Shown piece by piece: positions 25,801 to 37,000 of a DNA stretch of 64,000 bases; positions within the stretch are counted from its first letter, which is position 1, and each line of letters begins with the position of its first letter. Below the pieces are notes generated by a model. The model was not told where the DNA came from. It did no database searches and saw only the letters and a program-made list of their open reading frames with translations. The DNA comes from Dipodascopsis uninucleata var. uninucleata (taxonomy: Eukaryota; Ascomycota; Lipomycetes; Lipomycetales; Lipomycetaceae), in assembly GCA_030568195.1 (NCBI GenBank), contig JAJLTO010000005.1, positions 1,178,001-1,242,000 of the forward strand, in the 5' to 3' direction. Both the position numbers and the translations under genes were made by a program.

Positions 25801-26515
25801 TTACTTTGCCAATTCGTAGCCCTTCTTCAGCCGCTCCAGAACTTTTTCTCTGCTGTCTCGCCCCATATGCTTGTCTACGACAGAGGCGATATCAGCCCAT
25901 ATATCATCTGACAGTTCCAGGGAGGATGTGCCAGTTGCAACAGCAGCAGAAGTAGGAGTTCCTGGTATATCTGGAGAAAAAGACGAATCCTTCGATACCA
26001 TTGCCATAAATGAGATATCACTTTTGTCGTTTGCCAGCTCTTGGATTGTTGTGATATCCTTCTGGACTTTTCCACCAATTAGTAGCTTGATAGCACCCTC
26101 CGGAATGCCAGATTCCTTCGATACGCTTGATTTAAGAGCCGATATGGTATCTGTGTAAGATACTTCAGGGAAATTTAAAACAAATTTTGGAGCTCGCAAT
26201 GACTTGACTGTAACGGAAACTGTCTTTACTTCTTGATCTCCAGCAGACTTTACTTCAGATCGCCTTTTCTTCTCTTGCTCCATATGATGCAATAATACCT
26301 TCATATTCAATCTTATTAGAACCATCTGGCAATATATATTATTTCTAAATTGTGATACGAAGAACGTATCTATTTGAAAAATACCAACTTACAGGAGCAT
26401 CTCTGGCTGTTAACGTTTTCGGATCCTTTACATAGTCATCTGCGAGCAGTACCTTGTGTTGGCTCAAAAGATGAAGATACGCTTTCGCGAATGTCTTTTC
26501 ATCAACGTTGGCCAT
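25801..26515 (-). CDS. GET5: GET-pathway ubiquitin-like protein Get5 (Mdy2/UBL4A)
   Basis: Component of the Get4-Get5 complex, which hands tail-anchored proteins from Sgt2 to Get3 for ER insertion. Two exons on the minus strand: 26393-26515 and 25801-26325; the 67-bp intron (GTAAGT donor, TTGCCAG acceptor) gives 215 aa. The N-terminal 40 residues (FAKAYLHLLSQHKVLLADDY, DPKTLTARDAP) fit the Get4-binding region. The ubiquitin-like domain is about residues 65-145, with LLIGGKVQKDITTIQELA matching the conserved Ubl end. The C-terminal DDIWADIASVVDKHMG followed by VLERLKKGYELAK is the homodimerisation helix region. A linker segment (MVLIRLNMKVLLHHME) just after the splice is unusual. The gene is divergent to the PGA1-like gene, sharing 231 bp. 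Confidence 0.8.
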
Positions 26516-26746
26516 TATGAACAGTGTCGGATAGGACTCGGATATATTCCAGATGCAAAGTATGGTGGTTTGCAAGCGATGGTTCCTGCTAAAGACTATA
26601 TGAGTGAGGTGAGCAGTGAAAATTGGATGAATTAATTTCAAAACATAAATATACTTTTGGGACTTCGAGATGAAGTAACCCGATTTTCAGTCTCCCCAGT
26701 ACCTGTTCTGTGAGAACTGCAAAGTCCCCACAAACAATAGTATACA

Positions 26747-27540
26747 ATGCTGCCGTACACCGGTAGATACATTATTCTGTTAGTAGCGCTACTATGGGCC
26801 GGCTCAGCATCTGCAAACATTGAGCAGGTCAGATTTTTTGCGCCGTTCACGTCTACGGCATCTGACGTGAAGCCATTCGAGTCACAGCTACACAATAGTG
26901 CATCGTTTGTTTCCAAACTAGAAATTAGCAATCCATCGAGAACTAAGACTGTTTCTCCCAAGTTTACTTCTCAACAATCCTCTGGATATGCTACAGAAGA
27001 ATATTATTTGTTGAGTGATATTAATAAAGGGTCTTTTTATGAATTTAGGGTGTGCTGGCCTGCGAACGTACGTAACGCCCAAAAGCTGGGATAGAGGAAG
27101 AATGTGAAGGTATTACCGAAAACTAACCACTTATATGCTAGAGCCCGCTGGACCTGAAAGTTGGTGTTGTAAAGGCTTCAGATATGGATCCATCATCTGA
27201 ATTATATCTTTCTGGAGAACAAGGAGACGCATTTTATGCATATATCAAGTACTCTGCTTACTACTACTCAGATGTTGGCGACCTGCTTAAAAACCCGCGA
27301 CCTGTAACGTTTGAACTGAGTATGTATACTATTCAAATTTGGATTTCAAAATACTGATCAGAACCATATAATTCAATAGTTTTATCGAAATGCACGTTTC
27401 TTGTTGTTTTGGGTGACTCAGTTGCTGCTCAGAGCCTACTAGTTATTCTTGGAGTGATTGGGTGGAGATATGCAGCACCATACTACTACAATTTCATGCG
27501 AAGCATTCAGAAACGGGAAAGTCATTCTAAAAAAGAATAG
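26747..27540 (+). CDS. PGA1: ER type I membrane protein, Pga1-like (GPI-mannosyltransferase II co-activator)
   Basis: Likely partner of Gpi18, which adds the second mannose to GPI precursors in the ER. Three exons: 26747-27067, 27142-27319 and 27380-27540, 219 aa. A signal peptide is clear (MLPYTGRYIILLVALLWAGSASA). A lumenal domain follows with YYLLSDINKGSFYEFRVCWPAN (split here: CWPAN then SPLDLKVGV across the first intron), AFYAYIKYSAYYYSDVG and PRPVTFEL, then one membrane helix (AAQSLLVILGVIGW) and a short basic tail. The pattern R-x-CW-A ... A-x-Y-T/Y ... PP-V matches fungal Pga1 as I know it, but similarity is weak. The third exon could instead begin at 27362, adding six residues in frame; the TACTGAT branch site near 27352 favours 27380. 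Confidence 0.62.
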
Positions 27541-28133
27541 ACCATACAGATTATATCAGTTGATTTAGGCCTAACCGAGGTAGCTTGTATTTTTATTTGA
27601 TAGGGGAAGTCTGGGGGGACTAGATTGTGTTTAGAGGTGCGAACTAGCTATCTCATTTCCTCATCGAGTTTGCATCTAAAGCAGAAGAAGATATATGCAC
27701 ATGATGTGATATACTTGAGAAGAATACTGTGATAGATATCTATATATGCTTTTCGTAGTCCTAGATAGAAGTACAATTATCATGTACACAATCAGTATTT
27801 CGTATGCAATTACATTTCCATTCCGGTACTGAATTCGGGAGATCTGTGTCTTCTACAAGTTGATTTCCATGCGAAAGAATGTATACGTAAGTGCCGCATG
27901 AAAGAAATACTGGAAATTCGTTTCTTTTCCGTGTCCGGATAATTATATAAAATAGGAGTCAAAAATTATCAGCAAGCACCTGAAGATTGTATTATCCAAT
28001 TTATACGGCTATGAGCACATGACGATTATGCTTCTATCGTCAGATACATTATCTATAATCATAATGCAAATGCTAGTAGATCCTAGTAATATAAGTACAA
28101 TTTATTAACGAAATTGTCGTGGGGGCTGTGGAT

Positions 28134-28153
28134 GGCGGAAGAAACTCTCCGCC
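28134..28153. promoter_or_regulatory. CGG-N10-CCG palindrome, possible Zn2Cys6 site
   Basis: GGCGGA and TCCGCC flank 8 bp, giving CGG (28136-28138) and CCG (28149-28151) ten bases apart. Inverted CGG half-sites at this spacing are the kind bound by Zn2Cys6 dimers such as Put3. It sits about 285 bp upstream of a Zn2Cys6 gene, so self-regulation is plausible. Confidence 0.4.
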
Positions 28154-28170
28154 GATTAGTGGGGAAAAAG

Positions 28171-28196
28171 AAATCTGGGCTGCAAACCCCAGATTT
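28171..28196. repeat. Perfect 9-bp inverted repeat
   Basis: AAATCTGGG (28171-28179) and CCCAGATTT (28188-28196) are separated by 8 bp. It could form a hairpin or bind a dimeric protein. Confidence 0.6.
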
Positions 28197-28437
28197 TCAA
28201 ATAAGCTTGCAGTTCTCTCATAGCTCTAATAGCCGTCGCAGTCATTCGCAGACCATGACTCCCTTAGAGATTACTTATTATTTTTGGATGTAGTTTAGCA
28301 GTTGGCCCCGTTCAGCGTACAACCCGATTGAAGATTTATATACAGCATCTATAAGGTGTGGGTTTTCTCGTGGCCTCAGGGTATCTTAAGAGGCACTGAG
28401 CTTATTATCAATAAGATCAATTAGTAGCCTACGAGAC

Positions 28438-30762
28438 ATGCAGCCCCGAAATCAGGCCGTACATAGCAAATCAGACAATGATAGTTCAAGAAGGATGACT
28501 ATTTGCAATAGTATAGCAAATAGCGAGAATGGCCCGAGTGGTGATAACTCAGTTGGCCCAGCGTAAGTATAGTTTGCTGTACCTCATATACTTCGAAGAG
28601 TGCTAACTGCGATGGCTATTTATATAGGTGTATGGCATGCAGAAAGCGTAAGCGAAAGTGCTCTAGAACACTCCCTTGCCAGCTTTGTATCAAGCTAAGT
28701 ATGAATTGCGATATTTGTGTGTCCTGGTGTTGAAAGTTCGGAGTGTGATTCTGACGACAGGCTTGCTAGATGTCGAATGCCAGTATGATGAAGATAACTT
28801 TCGTCAGGGGTCCAAGTTAAGGGCAATTGAACGCGTTAACGAGAGACTGGGTATGCAGCATTTTGATATAGATGTAGTGTCCTAACATTGCTTCAGACTA
28901 CTGACAGTATTACTGCAGATAAGATAGAGAACATGTTAAGCAGTCAATACGAGTTGCTTCAACAATTGGCAACACCTCTTCTCGATCAGCGGAAGAACGT
29001 TACAGTGGAAAGCCCTTTCTACTCGACAATGAATTCCATGGCTTTGCAAATAGATTCGATAAAGCATGACGTCGAGAGTCTGAAACGAAAGAGATCGGCT
29101 TTTGACGATTATAAAGGCATCATTAATGTTCACACGGGAGTACCAGAAACTGCAAGAAGAGTCACTGCGACTTCATCTTCTGAGTCGGATATTGCTAGCT
29201 CAACCTCATTTTCAGATAATGAAGCACTCTTGCATGTGCCTGATGAGGCGTATAGTCCATCAACTGGATTATATTCTAGTAATATACAGAATACAGAGGC
29301 TTCTGTGAATTCTTTATTACCAGAACAGCACAAGTACAAGAACCCGTTCCAAGAGTCTAAGGTCGAGATAATGCTTAATGGATCATATATCCTACCCCCG
29401 CACCGTCTGATGGCTTCTTTAATAAAAACTTATTGTCGCGTTGGTAATCCATGGATTCCTATATTGCATGCAACATTTGAACCTGAATATCTGAAACACA
29501 GATTGCCTAGGAGTAAAGATATAATTTTGTATGCGATTACGTCTGTCACTTTAAAGCACTCAGATGAATCTGATATTTTGCCAAAAGGCGATCTTAAAGC
29601 TAAATGGAGCGCAGGGTGCAGACAACACGTCGTCATGAAGGCACGATCGGGACAATTAGAGGTAGAGACTCTGCAGGCATTGATTATTATTACGTTTGAT
29701 GCTATCAATTCTGGAGAGTGTGAGTCAGTATGCGAGTACGTAAGGCTTATGGTCACTGGGCTCGAGAGCATTGATTTGGCCAACGAAGAGAACGTCAATA
29801 TTGATACTAGTAATGAGATTCATGGTTTGAGTCATTGGTCAATAGTAGAAGGTAGAAGGCGAACATTTTGGATTATATTTCTCTTGGAGAGATTGACCAA
29901 AATGGTGCTACATAATTGTTTTAAAGATGACAATGAATATCTTGAAAAGGCTATTAAGAGATGCCTTTTGCCCTGCGAACGCATGTACTGGGCGAACCAA
30001 GTACCTACAAAAAGCAGAAGATTATTAAGATACGAATTCTTGACTGCACGAGCAAATGAGTGGTGTTTGGAGTATGATAAATCAACTTTAGGTGGACTTG
30101 CGTATAGTGTGGAAGCTACCGAGATGCTGAGCCATGCTCTAAATCTTTTCATTCAATATAACAGAAATGAAGAAGCCCTTGAGAAACTCATATTTCAAAT
30201 ATCATCAATGGATAATTTGCTGATGACTTGGAAAGAAAAGATGCCTGAGCAATGGAGATTGCATCCTAATCGTACGTCTATTATGGACCATAATTTGACT
30301 CTTGCGCATATTTCACACAATACAACTATCATGCTTCTTCACCAGTTTGTTACTGACAATCGCATTCTACTTGTTGATTCACGAGGTAAACTGGTCGATG
30401 CGTCGCAAGAAGTATGTATAGCAGCTGTCAGTTATTTATCGGTAATGGACGGTCCAGTATCAGCACAATTCGTATTTTGCCTGTTTTTAATTGGTAAATT
30501 GTTATTAACGCATGCTGTATCGTGCGGAACAACATTGCTGAATGAGTTTGAGACTATAATGACCTCACTGTCTGATATATCAAAGAGATGGGATGCAATC
30601 AGCGGTGGATCAAAATCTGGATTTGCAGGTAGATTTCTAAGTGCATTACAGGACTCGAAGAGACGGTATTTAAACCATGAGCTTAAAGCAGAAACTACAA
30701 AGCACATTATTCACTCTTCTTTGGATATCGCATCTTCTAGAAACTTTGACGATAGAATCTGA
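28438..30762 (+). CDS. Zn2Cys6 fungal transcription factor
   Basis: Fungal zinc-cluster regulator, target unknown. Four exons: 28438-28562, 28628-28698, 28770-28850 and 28919-30762, giving 706 aa. The cluster is complete only after splicing: Cys at 43, 46, 53, 59, 62 and 69 with spacing C-x2-C-x6-C-x5-C-x2-C-x6-C, and the second intron lies between the fifth and sixth Cys. The third intron joins RVNERL to DKIENMLSSQYELLQQL, a likely coiled-coil dimerisation region. The large C-terminal part resembles the fungal-specific transcription factor domain (PF04082): LPPHRLMASLIKTYCRVGNPWIPI, split here as LPPHRLMASLI and NPWIPILH, then GRRRTFWIIFLLERL near residues 350-375. ATG 28438 was chosen as the only ATG giving an open frame into the cluster. 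Confidence 0.82.
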
Positions 30763-31360
30763 CTTTCACCTATTTTTGGTTTTATTTAATGAATTTTTGT
30801 ATAATAACTCCAGATTATGGTGTTGAACGGGGAATAAGTTTTGTTTAAATGCTTAGATTTATTAACTATTATAATTCCTTCATCAGTACCTGGAAATGTC
30901 ATATCGAAAGCAAATTCTGTATGGAGTATCATTCTTGTTCCATTTTTAACAGTTCATCAATCTTAAATAATGCTCAGCCTGTAAAATGGGGATAATTTTG
31001 CGTCTTATTTCTCTTCTGTAGTAGTTTGACATATTTTACATTGTAATTCATTTACATTTACATATATAAGCGAAAAATAGACAAACATAATTTTGCATAT
31101 TGAAAAAGGGCAAAAAGACGTATAAAAAATAACGTAAGATAAGATTTGCTTATTGACTATATTTATAACAGTAATGAGAAGAAAATATAGATAATACTAG
31201 TAAAAACAATTTCAGAACTACTAAATAGTCGAGAATAAACATGTTCAAACACATGATATATTTACTTTAAGAAAACAAGAAGCAAAATCTTTTCGAGCAC
31301 CACAAGGGGAAGATATGGAACAATGAATATTGTTTTCTCAAGTTATTCTGTATTTGCCAT
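30763..31360. other. Intergenic, convergent 3' flanks
   Basis: About 600 bp of very AT-rich DNA between the Zn2Cys6 gene and the 3' end of cofilin. Nothing recognisable. Confidence 0.5.
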
Positions 31361-32611
31361 TTAGTGAGATCCAGCACCCTTGGATACCTTCTCAAGAACG
31401 CTATCATAAGAGACCTCGCTGTAGTCGGTACCCTGAATTTCAGTGGAAACACCATTTAGAGAACGGCGAAGAGCATCCTTTGATGAGGCATACACCATTT
31501 TCGTCTATAGTATACCAGTTAATTAGCGATTCTACGTTAACTTAATCACGAGAACAAATTCTTCTTCGTCCAAAAGAAACTTACTCTAACTGGTGCGGTA
31601 TCTGGAGCCCAGCTGAAGAAACAGATCTTCGAACTGCATACTAACGATTAGCAAAAAAAAATCTTTGGAAATAAGGCAGAATTATCATGGAACCTACCGC
31701 TTGCCCTCGCTGTTTGAGATCTCATATTCGAAATCGTAGAGTGCATATCGACACTCGTTTTCTGGAAGCTTAGCAATAAAGTCATCATATGAATCGCTGG
31801 TCGAAGTCTCAGAAACAATAATCTCCTTCTTGTCAGGGCCAAGAGCATAGATAATGAACTTGTGCTTCTTGCCGAGCTTCAAGTCGCTGAAGGCCTGGAT
31901 ACATTCGCTGTTGATACCAACACTGAATTATAAAAATTAGCGTGCGAGCTCTTAAATATACACATTAAACATTGTCGCCAGAACTATTGATTCCAATCAC
32001 GATAAAGCATCCATTTTCAAAATTTCTAAACATACCCGGACAGAGACTAGATTAATTTGATGTTAGCATCGAAAATTGAACAATGACAAATCTGCCCACA
32101 AAATTTCTAAAGCAAAGATATATCTAAATAAAGAACGCAACGGAAAACATATAGTAGTAATGACAAAAGAATAAGCAATATCCAGGTCGACCAAAGCAAT
32201 CGAATCGCTGGTTATTACTTAGCTAATCAACGATTAAAGTCTGTCCAGAAGAAAAGGAAGTTAAGAAGTCACACGGCCCCCCTCTAAATGAATTTGTAGA
32301 TTGATCCATTTTCATAGCAATCTGCCTCATGCGAGGAATCCACCAGTATGACGACACAACAAGGAAGAATAATCGAACACCCAATCTCAATCTATTGTCG
32401 AAAGTCATCCATACGATAGAGCGAGTATCTCAATAAGGTACATAAAAGGTACCAGTAGAGTAGTCGACAGGACAATATCGTATATGACTTCGCATTGCTT
32501 CATCATACACCCGAGACCTCTGATCATCTAGATACTGCCAATAACACAACTTCTCTCACCAGCCCCTTCCTACTAAAACAAGTCATTGAAGTCTTAATAT
32601 AATCTTACCAT
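31361..32611 (-). CDS. COF1: Cofilin (actin-depolymerising factor), five coding exons
   Basis: Severs and depolymerises actin filaments. On the minus strand I reconstruct exons 32609-32611 (ATG only), 32037-32047 (11 nt), 31698-31922, 31585-31633 and 31361-31504, 143 aa, the length of S. cerevisiae Cof1. The start reads [20 protein letters not shown] (compare MSRSGV or MSFSGVKV in other yeasts). The ADF fold follows with [59 protein letters not shown], and [12 protein letters not shown] near the end. The first intron (561 bp) starts GTAAGA and has a TGCTAAC branch site 20 bp before the acceptor; the second starts GTATGT. Exons 3-5 are certain. The first two exons are inferred from frame, splice sites and family sequence. 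No other initiator in phase was found. Confidence 0.87.
32048..32608 (-). other. Long first intron of cofilin
   Basis: 561 bp, several times longer than other introns here (58-283 bp). It begins GTAAGA after the ATG and ends TAATCTAG. I see no snoRNA or gene inside. A long first intron could boost expression, as known for some highly expressed yeast genes, but that is inference. Confidence 0.55.
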
Positions 32612-33061
32612 TTTCAAATATTTCTAAAATGAGCCAAGCTATCTATAAAATGGGGATAATTAATCAATTTTTCAGACGTCGATTGATGCTATTTTTTTAA
32701 AAATAGAATATAATTTAAGATGATATACAGAAAGTAGTAGCTGTAAATAGGCCGACAAGAGATAAATTACTTTAGTTTGAAGGGTGACGATGGCGGGCGT
32801 AGCACTGGAGAGGCTGAGGCGTAAGAAGCTCAATTGTCGTCTGGTTATGCACTAATTGCCATACAAACCTCTAATTAAGAACATATACGTATGATATATT
32901 GCATTTGTCTGCATAAGTGCAAAGCCAAAATCCAGTTACCGCATAGATTCTTAGTTTAATTTTTATTTACATTAACTTGTTCACATATACTTTATTAATA
33001 ATAAATTACGTTATAATTTATTTATGCCAAAGTGTGAATTTGAGATGGAATTAGCGAATTA
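32612..33061. other. Intergenic, cofilin promoter to tRNA
   Basis: 450 bp of AT-rich DNA holding the cofilin promoter and the 5' flank of the tRNA. Nothing else is seen. Confidence 0.5.
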
Positions 33062-33152
33062 GGCTCGATGGTTTAGTGGTATAATTCTCGCTTAGGGCAT
33101 TCACCTTAAGTCGATTTGCGAGAGGTCCCGGGTTCAATTCCCGGTTGAGCCC
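33062..33152 (+). tRNA. tRNA-Pro (anticodon AGG) with a 19-nt intron
   Basis: The sequence folds as a cloverleaf: acceptor GGCTCGA (33062-33068) with TTGAGCC (33145-33151), including one G-U pair; anticodon stem CTCGC (33087-33091) with GCGAG (33118-33122); T-arm with GGTTCAATTCC. The loop is TT-AGG-G, then a 19-nt intron at 33098-33116, then T. The intron lies one base after the anticodon, the normal place for nuclear tRNA introns. Box A (TGGTTTAGTGGT) and box B (GGTTCAATTCC) are intact, and a T-run terminator follows within 4 bases. The closest known relatives are yeast tRNA-Pro genes. Confidence 0.93.
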
Positions 33153-34031
33153 AATTTTTTTTATTCCCTCAATATAGGGAATTGCTCTCTACTGCACATA
33201 ATAAATTTTAAAGCACTCCATTATACATAAGTATATTATTGTATTGTATCTAATTTGGTGCATTGCGTACCGTGCCAATTCATATGCGATGAAGAAGGAA
33301 AATGATTCAAAGCTTACTGAACAAACTGCAGGAAACCAACCAGTCTATTTCCAACAGATGGTCGACATGTGTCTGACTGATTTTCTTAAAATGTTGACAT
33401 AAATATAAACTATATATCTTGATCTTTATTTAGAACGACTAAGAGTGTTGTAGAATTGAAAAGTTCATCTTTCGTTCGTGCAGCAGCTACCATGTGATAT
33501 AATGAATATCTTGACCATTAACACAGCCATAAAATGTTTGGTGCAATTTTAACGACTCGCTGAATTTTCGGAATTGGTGCCTATATAAGGAAGAACCAAA
33601 ATAGGCACCGGCGCTAAACTGTATTGTTACATTCTAAGCTTACCCTGCCTAAGAGCACGGGATTTCTGAAGGCTCCCCTCGTTATGGAGATGCGAATAGA
33701 AGGCATATTGTTTATTCAGTCGATACCGACAACTGTACTAATCCTGTTGTTCGACACTGCTATCGGAAATACTCACAACAAGAATAGCTAAAGTAAGCTT
33801 TCTTGAAGGTAGCTATTTATTTAATTAATTTGAATAATCATCTGATTGTGGGATATTTACTGAAGTAAAGAAAAATTAGATTGCGAGACCGAGGACGACA
33901 AAAGTAATCGTTAAGATCATCGGTCGGTCGTTCTTCGATTTAATTGCTCTGTGACCTTTGTTTATCACTGACTATTTCATAGTCTTTTCGAATAATCATT
34001 TATAGTACAGCCAGTGTTGGTCGCTTAGGCT
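33153..34031. other. Intergenic, tRNA to EDE1
   Basis: About 880 bp. A GC-richer island at about 33570-33740 contains a 9-bp hairpin (GGTGCCTAT at 33576-33584, ATAGGCACC at 33601-33609) and a TATATAAGG box inside it. An unrecognised small RNA is possible. No coding frame is seen. Confidence 0.45.
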
Positions 34032-37000
34032 ATGGCATCTAACAATATTTTTTCCGAAGGTATGATGTCTCGAGTTGCTAGGATATGTGGAAGTTATTGG
34101 AATTTGTTTCCCTCCCTGATTGTTAAAACGATTCTTCGTTTTAGAATAACAAGCGAAGAAGATGCTTAGCATGCTATAGAGAACTTCGTTTGGTGTTAGT
34201 GGAGCCATTGTTTGCGATAACAGACAATTCTAAAATTTTTTTTGCTACCTGCTCATTGTGTCGCAGGTTTAAAGGTAGTTGACCACTAACAATTGCTTGA
34301 ATCACTATTGTAGTACCGGCTGCTCCGCGATTAACATTAACTCAAGATGAACGCACCCTTTACGGTCAGCTGTTTAAGTCACTTGATGGAGAGTCACTTG
34401 GTATTGTGACTGGTGAAGTGGCAAGATCTCTCTTTGAGAAATCGGGTCTCTCACCTCTGATCCTTGGTCGTGTAAGTTTAGCCGTTGTTAGATGCTATCA
34501 TATAAGCAATTATATAGCTCTTGTAGCTACGTCGCCCAATAGACTATTCTAATAACTACTTTCTCTATAGATTTGGCAAATAGCAGACGATGAGAATAAT
34601 GGATTTCTCAATCAAACTGGATTCGCTATTGCGATGCGATTGATAGCTTATGTGCAAAACGGCCAGCGACTAACCCCAGAGCTTGCAACTCGACGTATGT
34701 GATAAGGTTTTAATAAGCATTTATATTTTCTAACAACTTTTGATTGCTATTTTAGCCGGACCTTTACCTGTATTTGATCAAGACGCAAGTGCGCCCAAAA
34801 TTCCTCCTATAAATTCTAACGACAAGGCACGCTTCGGACAGCTCTTTGAGAGTAGCGCAACTGATGGACTGCTTGCAGGTAAGTTTTACTAATACGCTGC
34901 GCTTTGCTTTTGTTTGGCAAGCTTCAGTCCTAGAATAAATCTATCTAACAATGCTTAATCTAGGTGACCAAGCTCGAGAGATCTTTTTAAGAGCTAGATT
35001 ACCCACCGATGTATTGGGAAAAATCTGGAATATTGCTGATACTCACCGTCGTGGTGGTCTGGATCTTACCGAGTTTATCGTTGCAATGCACCTCATTCAG
35101 TGTAAACTCAATGGTACTCTTGAAGTTATACCTGCAACAGTACCTAGCTCGCTTTTCACGCAAGCATCAACATCTTTGCCACCACCCTCTGGTGCAGTCC
35201 GTTCAAGTTCGCGCACGTCTACGCGCGGAACCACCCAAATTCAACCACCCCCACCACGTCAGCGAGGACAGTATGTAGAGCAGAATACACCAATTCCTGT
35301 TCAACCGACGGGCGGAAATGGCAATTTTTCTGCGACGGCGGCTCCTGTGGCCCTTCAACAGACAGGATCAAATGGCGATTGGCTTATTACACCACAGCAA
35401 AAGGTACATTTTGACGGTATATTTACTACTGTAGACCGTGAAAAAAGAGGTTTTATTGGTGGTGAAATTGCTGTCCCTTTTTTCAAGACCTCGAAACTTC
35501 CTGACGACGTTCTTGCCCAAATTTGGGATTTGTCTGACATCCGTAACAGTGGGGAGCTTTCGATGGATGAATTTGCAGTAGCCATGTACCTTGTACAGCA
35601 GAAGCTTATTGGCAATGAACTTCCATCGACATTACCAGCCAGTCTTGTCCCACCAGCTCTTAGACAATCATTAGATCCAAATCCAGTGTTCTTTCCAGGT
35701 TCGGTACCAGTACCTCAACAGGCTTCAAAGCAAGCTTCTAGTATTCCTGCACCGGCACAAAGCCACTCCGCCATAGCTGATCTTTTTGATCTGGATGACA
35801 GTGCTTTTAGTGCACCTTCCAATCCTCCATCAGTGACGTCTACTTCTGCTATTGCGTCTCCTATTTCTACGACATCGCCAGAACCTGTTCGACCTTCTTC
35901 GACAGGCTTTAACGCCGCTCAACCTGGTTTATCAACTTCTTCCTCTGGTCCTCCTCCAACGACATTTGGCGCTGCGATATCTCCTTTATCACCTACTCTT
36001 ACGGGAAGAGCCCCGTTTGTGCCAACTTCTTCCTTCGGTCAGTCTATTCAGCAAGGAATCGGTAGCAATGGTGGGTCTAAGCCGCAGAGTCCTGCTTTAA
36101 CTGGTGCTACCGCATCTCCTACTGTACCTGCTGCAGCATCTCCTAGTCCATCCTTTATTCCTCAGCCAAGTGGTCCACCGGCCACCTCTTTTGGTCAAGC
36201 TGTTCCAGCTTCAGTTAAATCTCCTGTCTCATCAAGCTCGCAAGGTGGCGATTTACTATTAGACGAGGCTGAAATAAATACGAAGCTTTCAAAGGAGAAG
36301 TCTGAATTTACACAAATTTCCGGACAAATTGCATCACTCACAACCCAGACCCAGGAATTAAAGGAGAAGCGTGCTAAAGCTGAATCGGAATTGAAGCGCA
36401 TGGCTACTCTTAAGCATGACATTGAAACTAGACTAAACCAATTGCGTGGTGTTTACGAGAATGAAGTTGAAAAGGTCCACGCAGTTGAGCAGAAGTTAGC
36501 TGAATCTACAAATGAGACGAATGAACTCAGACAACAGCTTTCCCTGATGGAAACGAACGTACATGATATTCAGGTGCAGTATCAGGAAATAATGTCAAAC
36601 TTGGAAACAGATCAGAATGAGAATGCTACTTTAAAGGAGAAAATCCGGCTAGTTCAAGAGCAGACTGAGCAGGTAAAGGAAGCTATTGAACGTGCAAAGA
36701 GTGATGCTAGACAACAAAAAGGATTGGTGGCTATCAACAAGAAGCAACTGGCGTCTGCTGAGGTTGATAGAGATACTTCTCAAAGGGAACTTGATAGACT
36801 CAAGGCAAGTTCAACAGAACTGGCTAGGGCAGAGACCCTTAGTAGAGCAACTAGCCCAAACAATCCATTTTTAGGCTTCTCACAATCTCCTATCGCCGGT
36901 GATAGTGCTTCACATACTCAAAATGCAGGCGATGTGAATGAATCTTCAAATTCTCAGCAATCTATCTTCACATCGATGTTCGCAGGATTTGAGCCACCTG

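Larger units (their letters stand above)
27541..28437. other. Intergenic, PGA1-like gene to Zn2Cys6 regulator
   Basis: About 900 bp, mostly AT-rich. The end nearest the transcription factor has a GC-richer block with two inverted repeats (28134-28153 and 28171-28196), the first of the form CGG-N10-CCG. No gene is seen. Confidence 0.5.

Noticed and set aside
33392-33780. Possible solo LTR near the tRNA gene: TGTTG at one end, CAACA at the other, and a TATATAAGG box inside.
   Set aside because: No target-site duplication is visible, no second copy occurs in the window, and no other LTR hallmark is clear. Short terminal inverted bases alone are common by chance.
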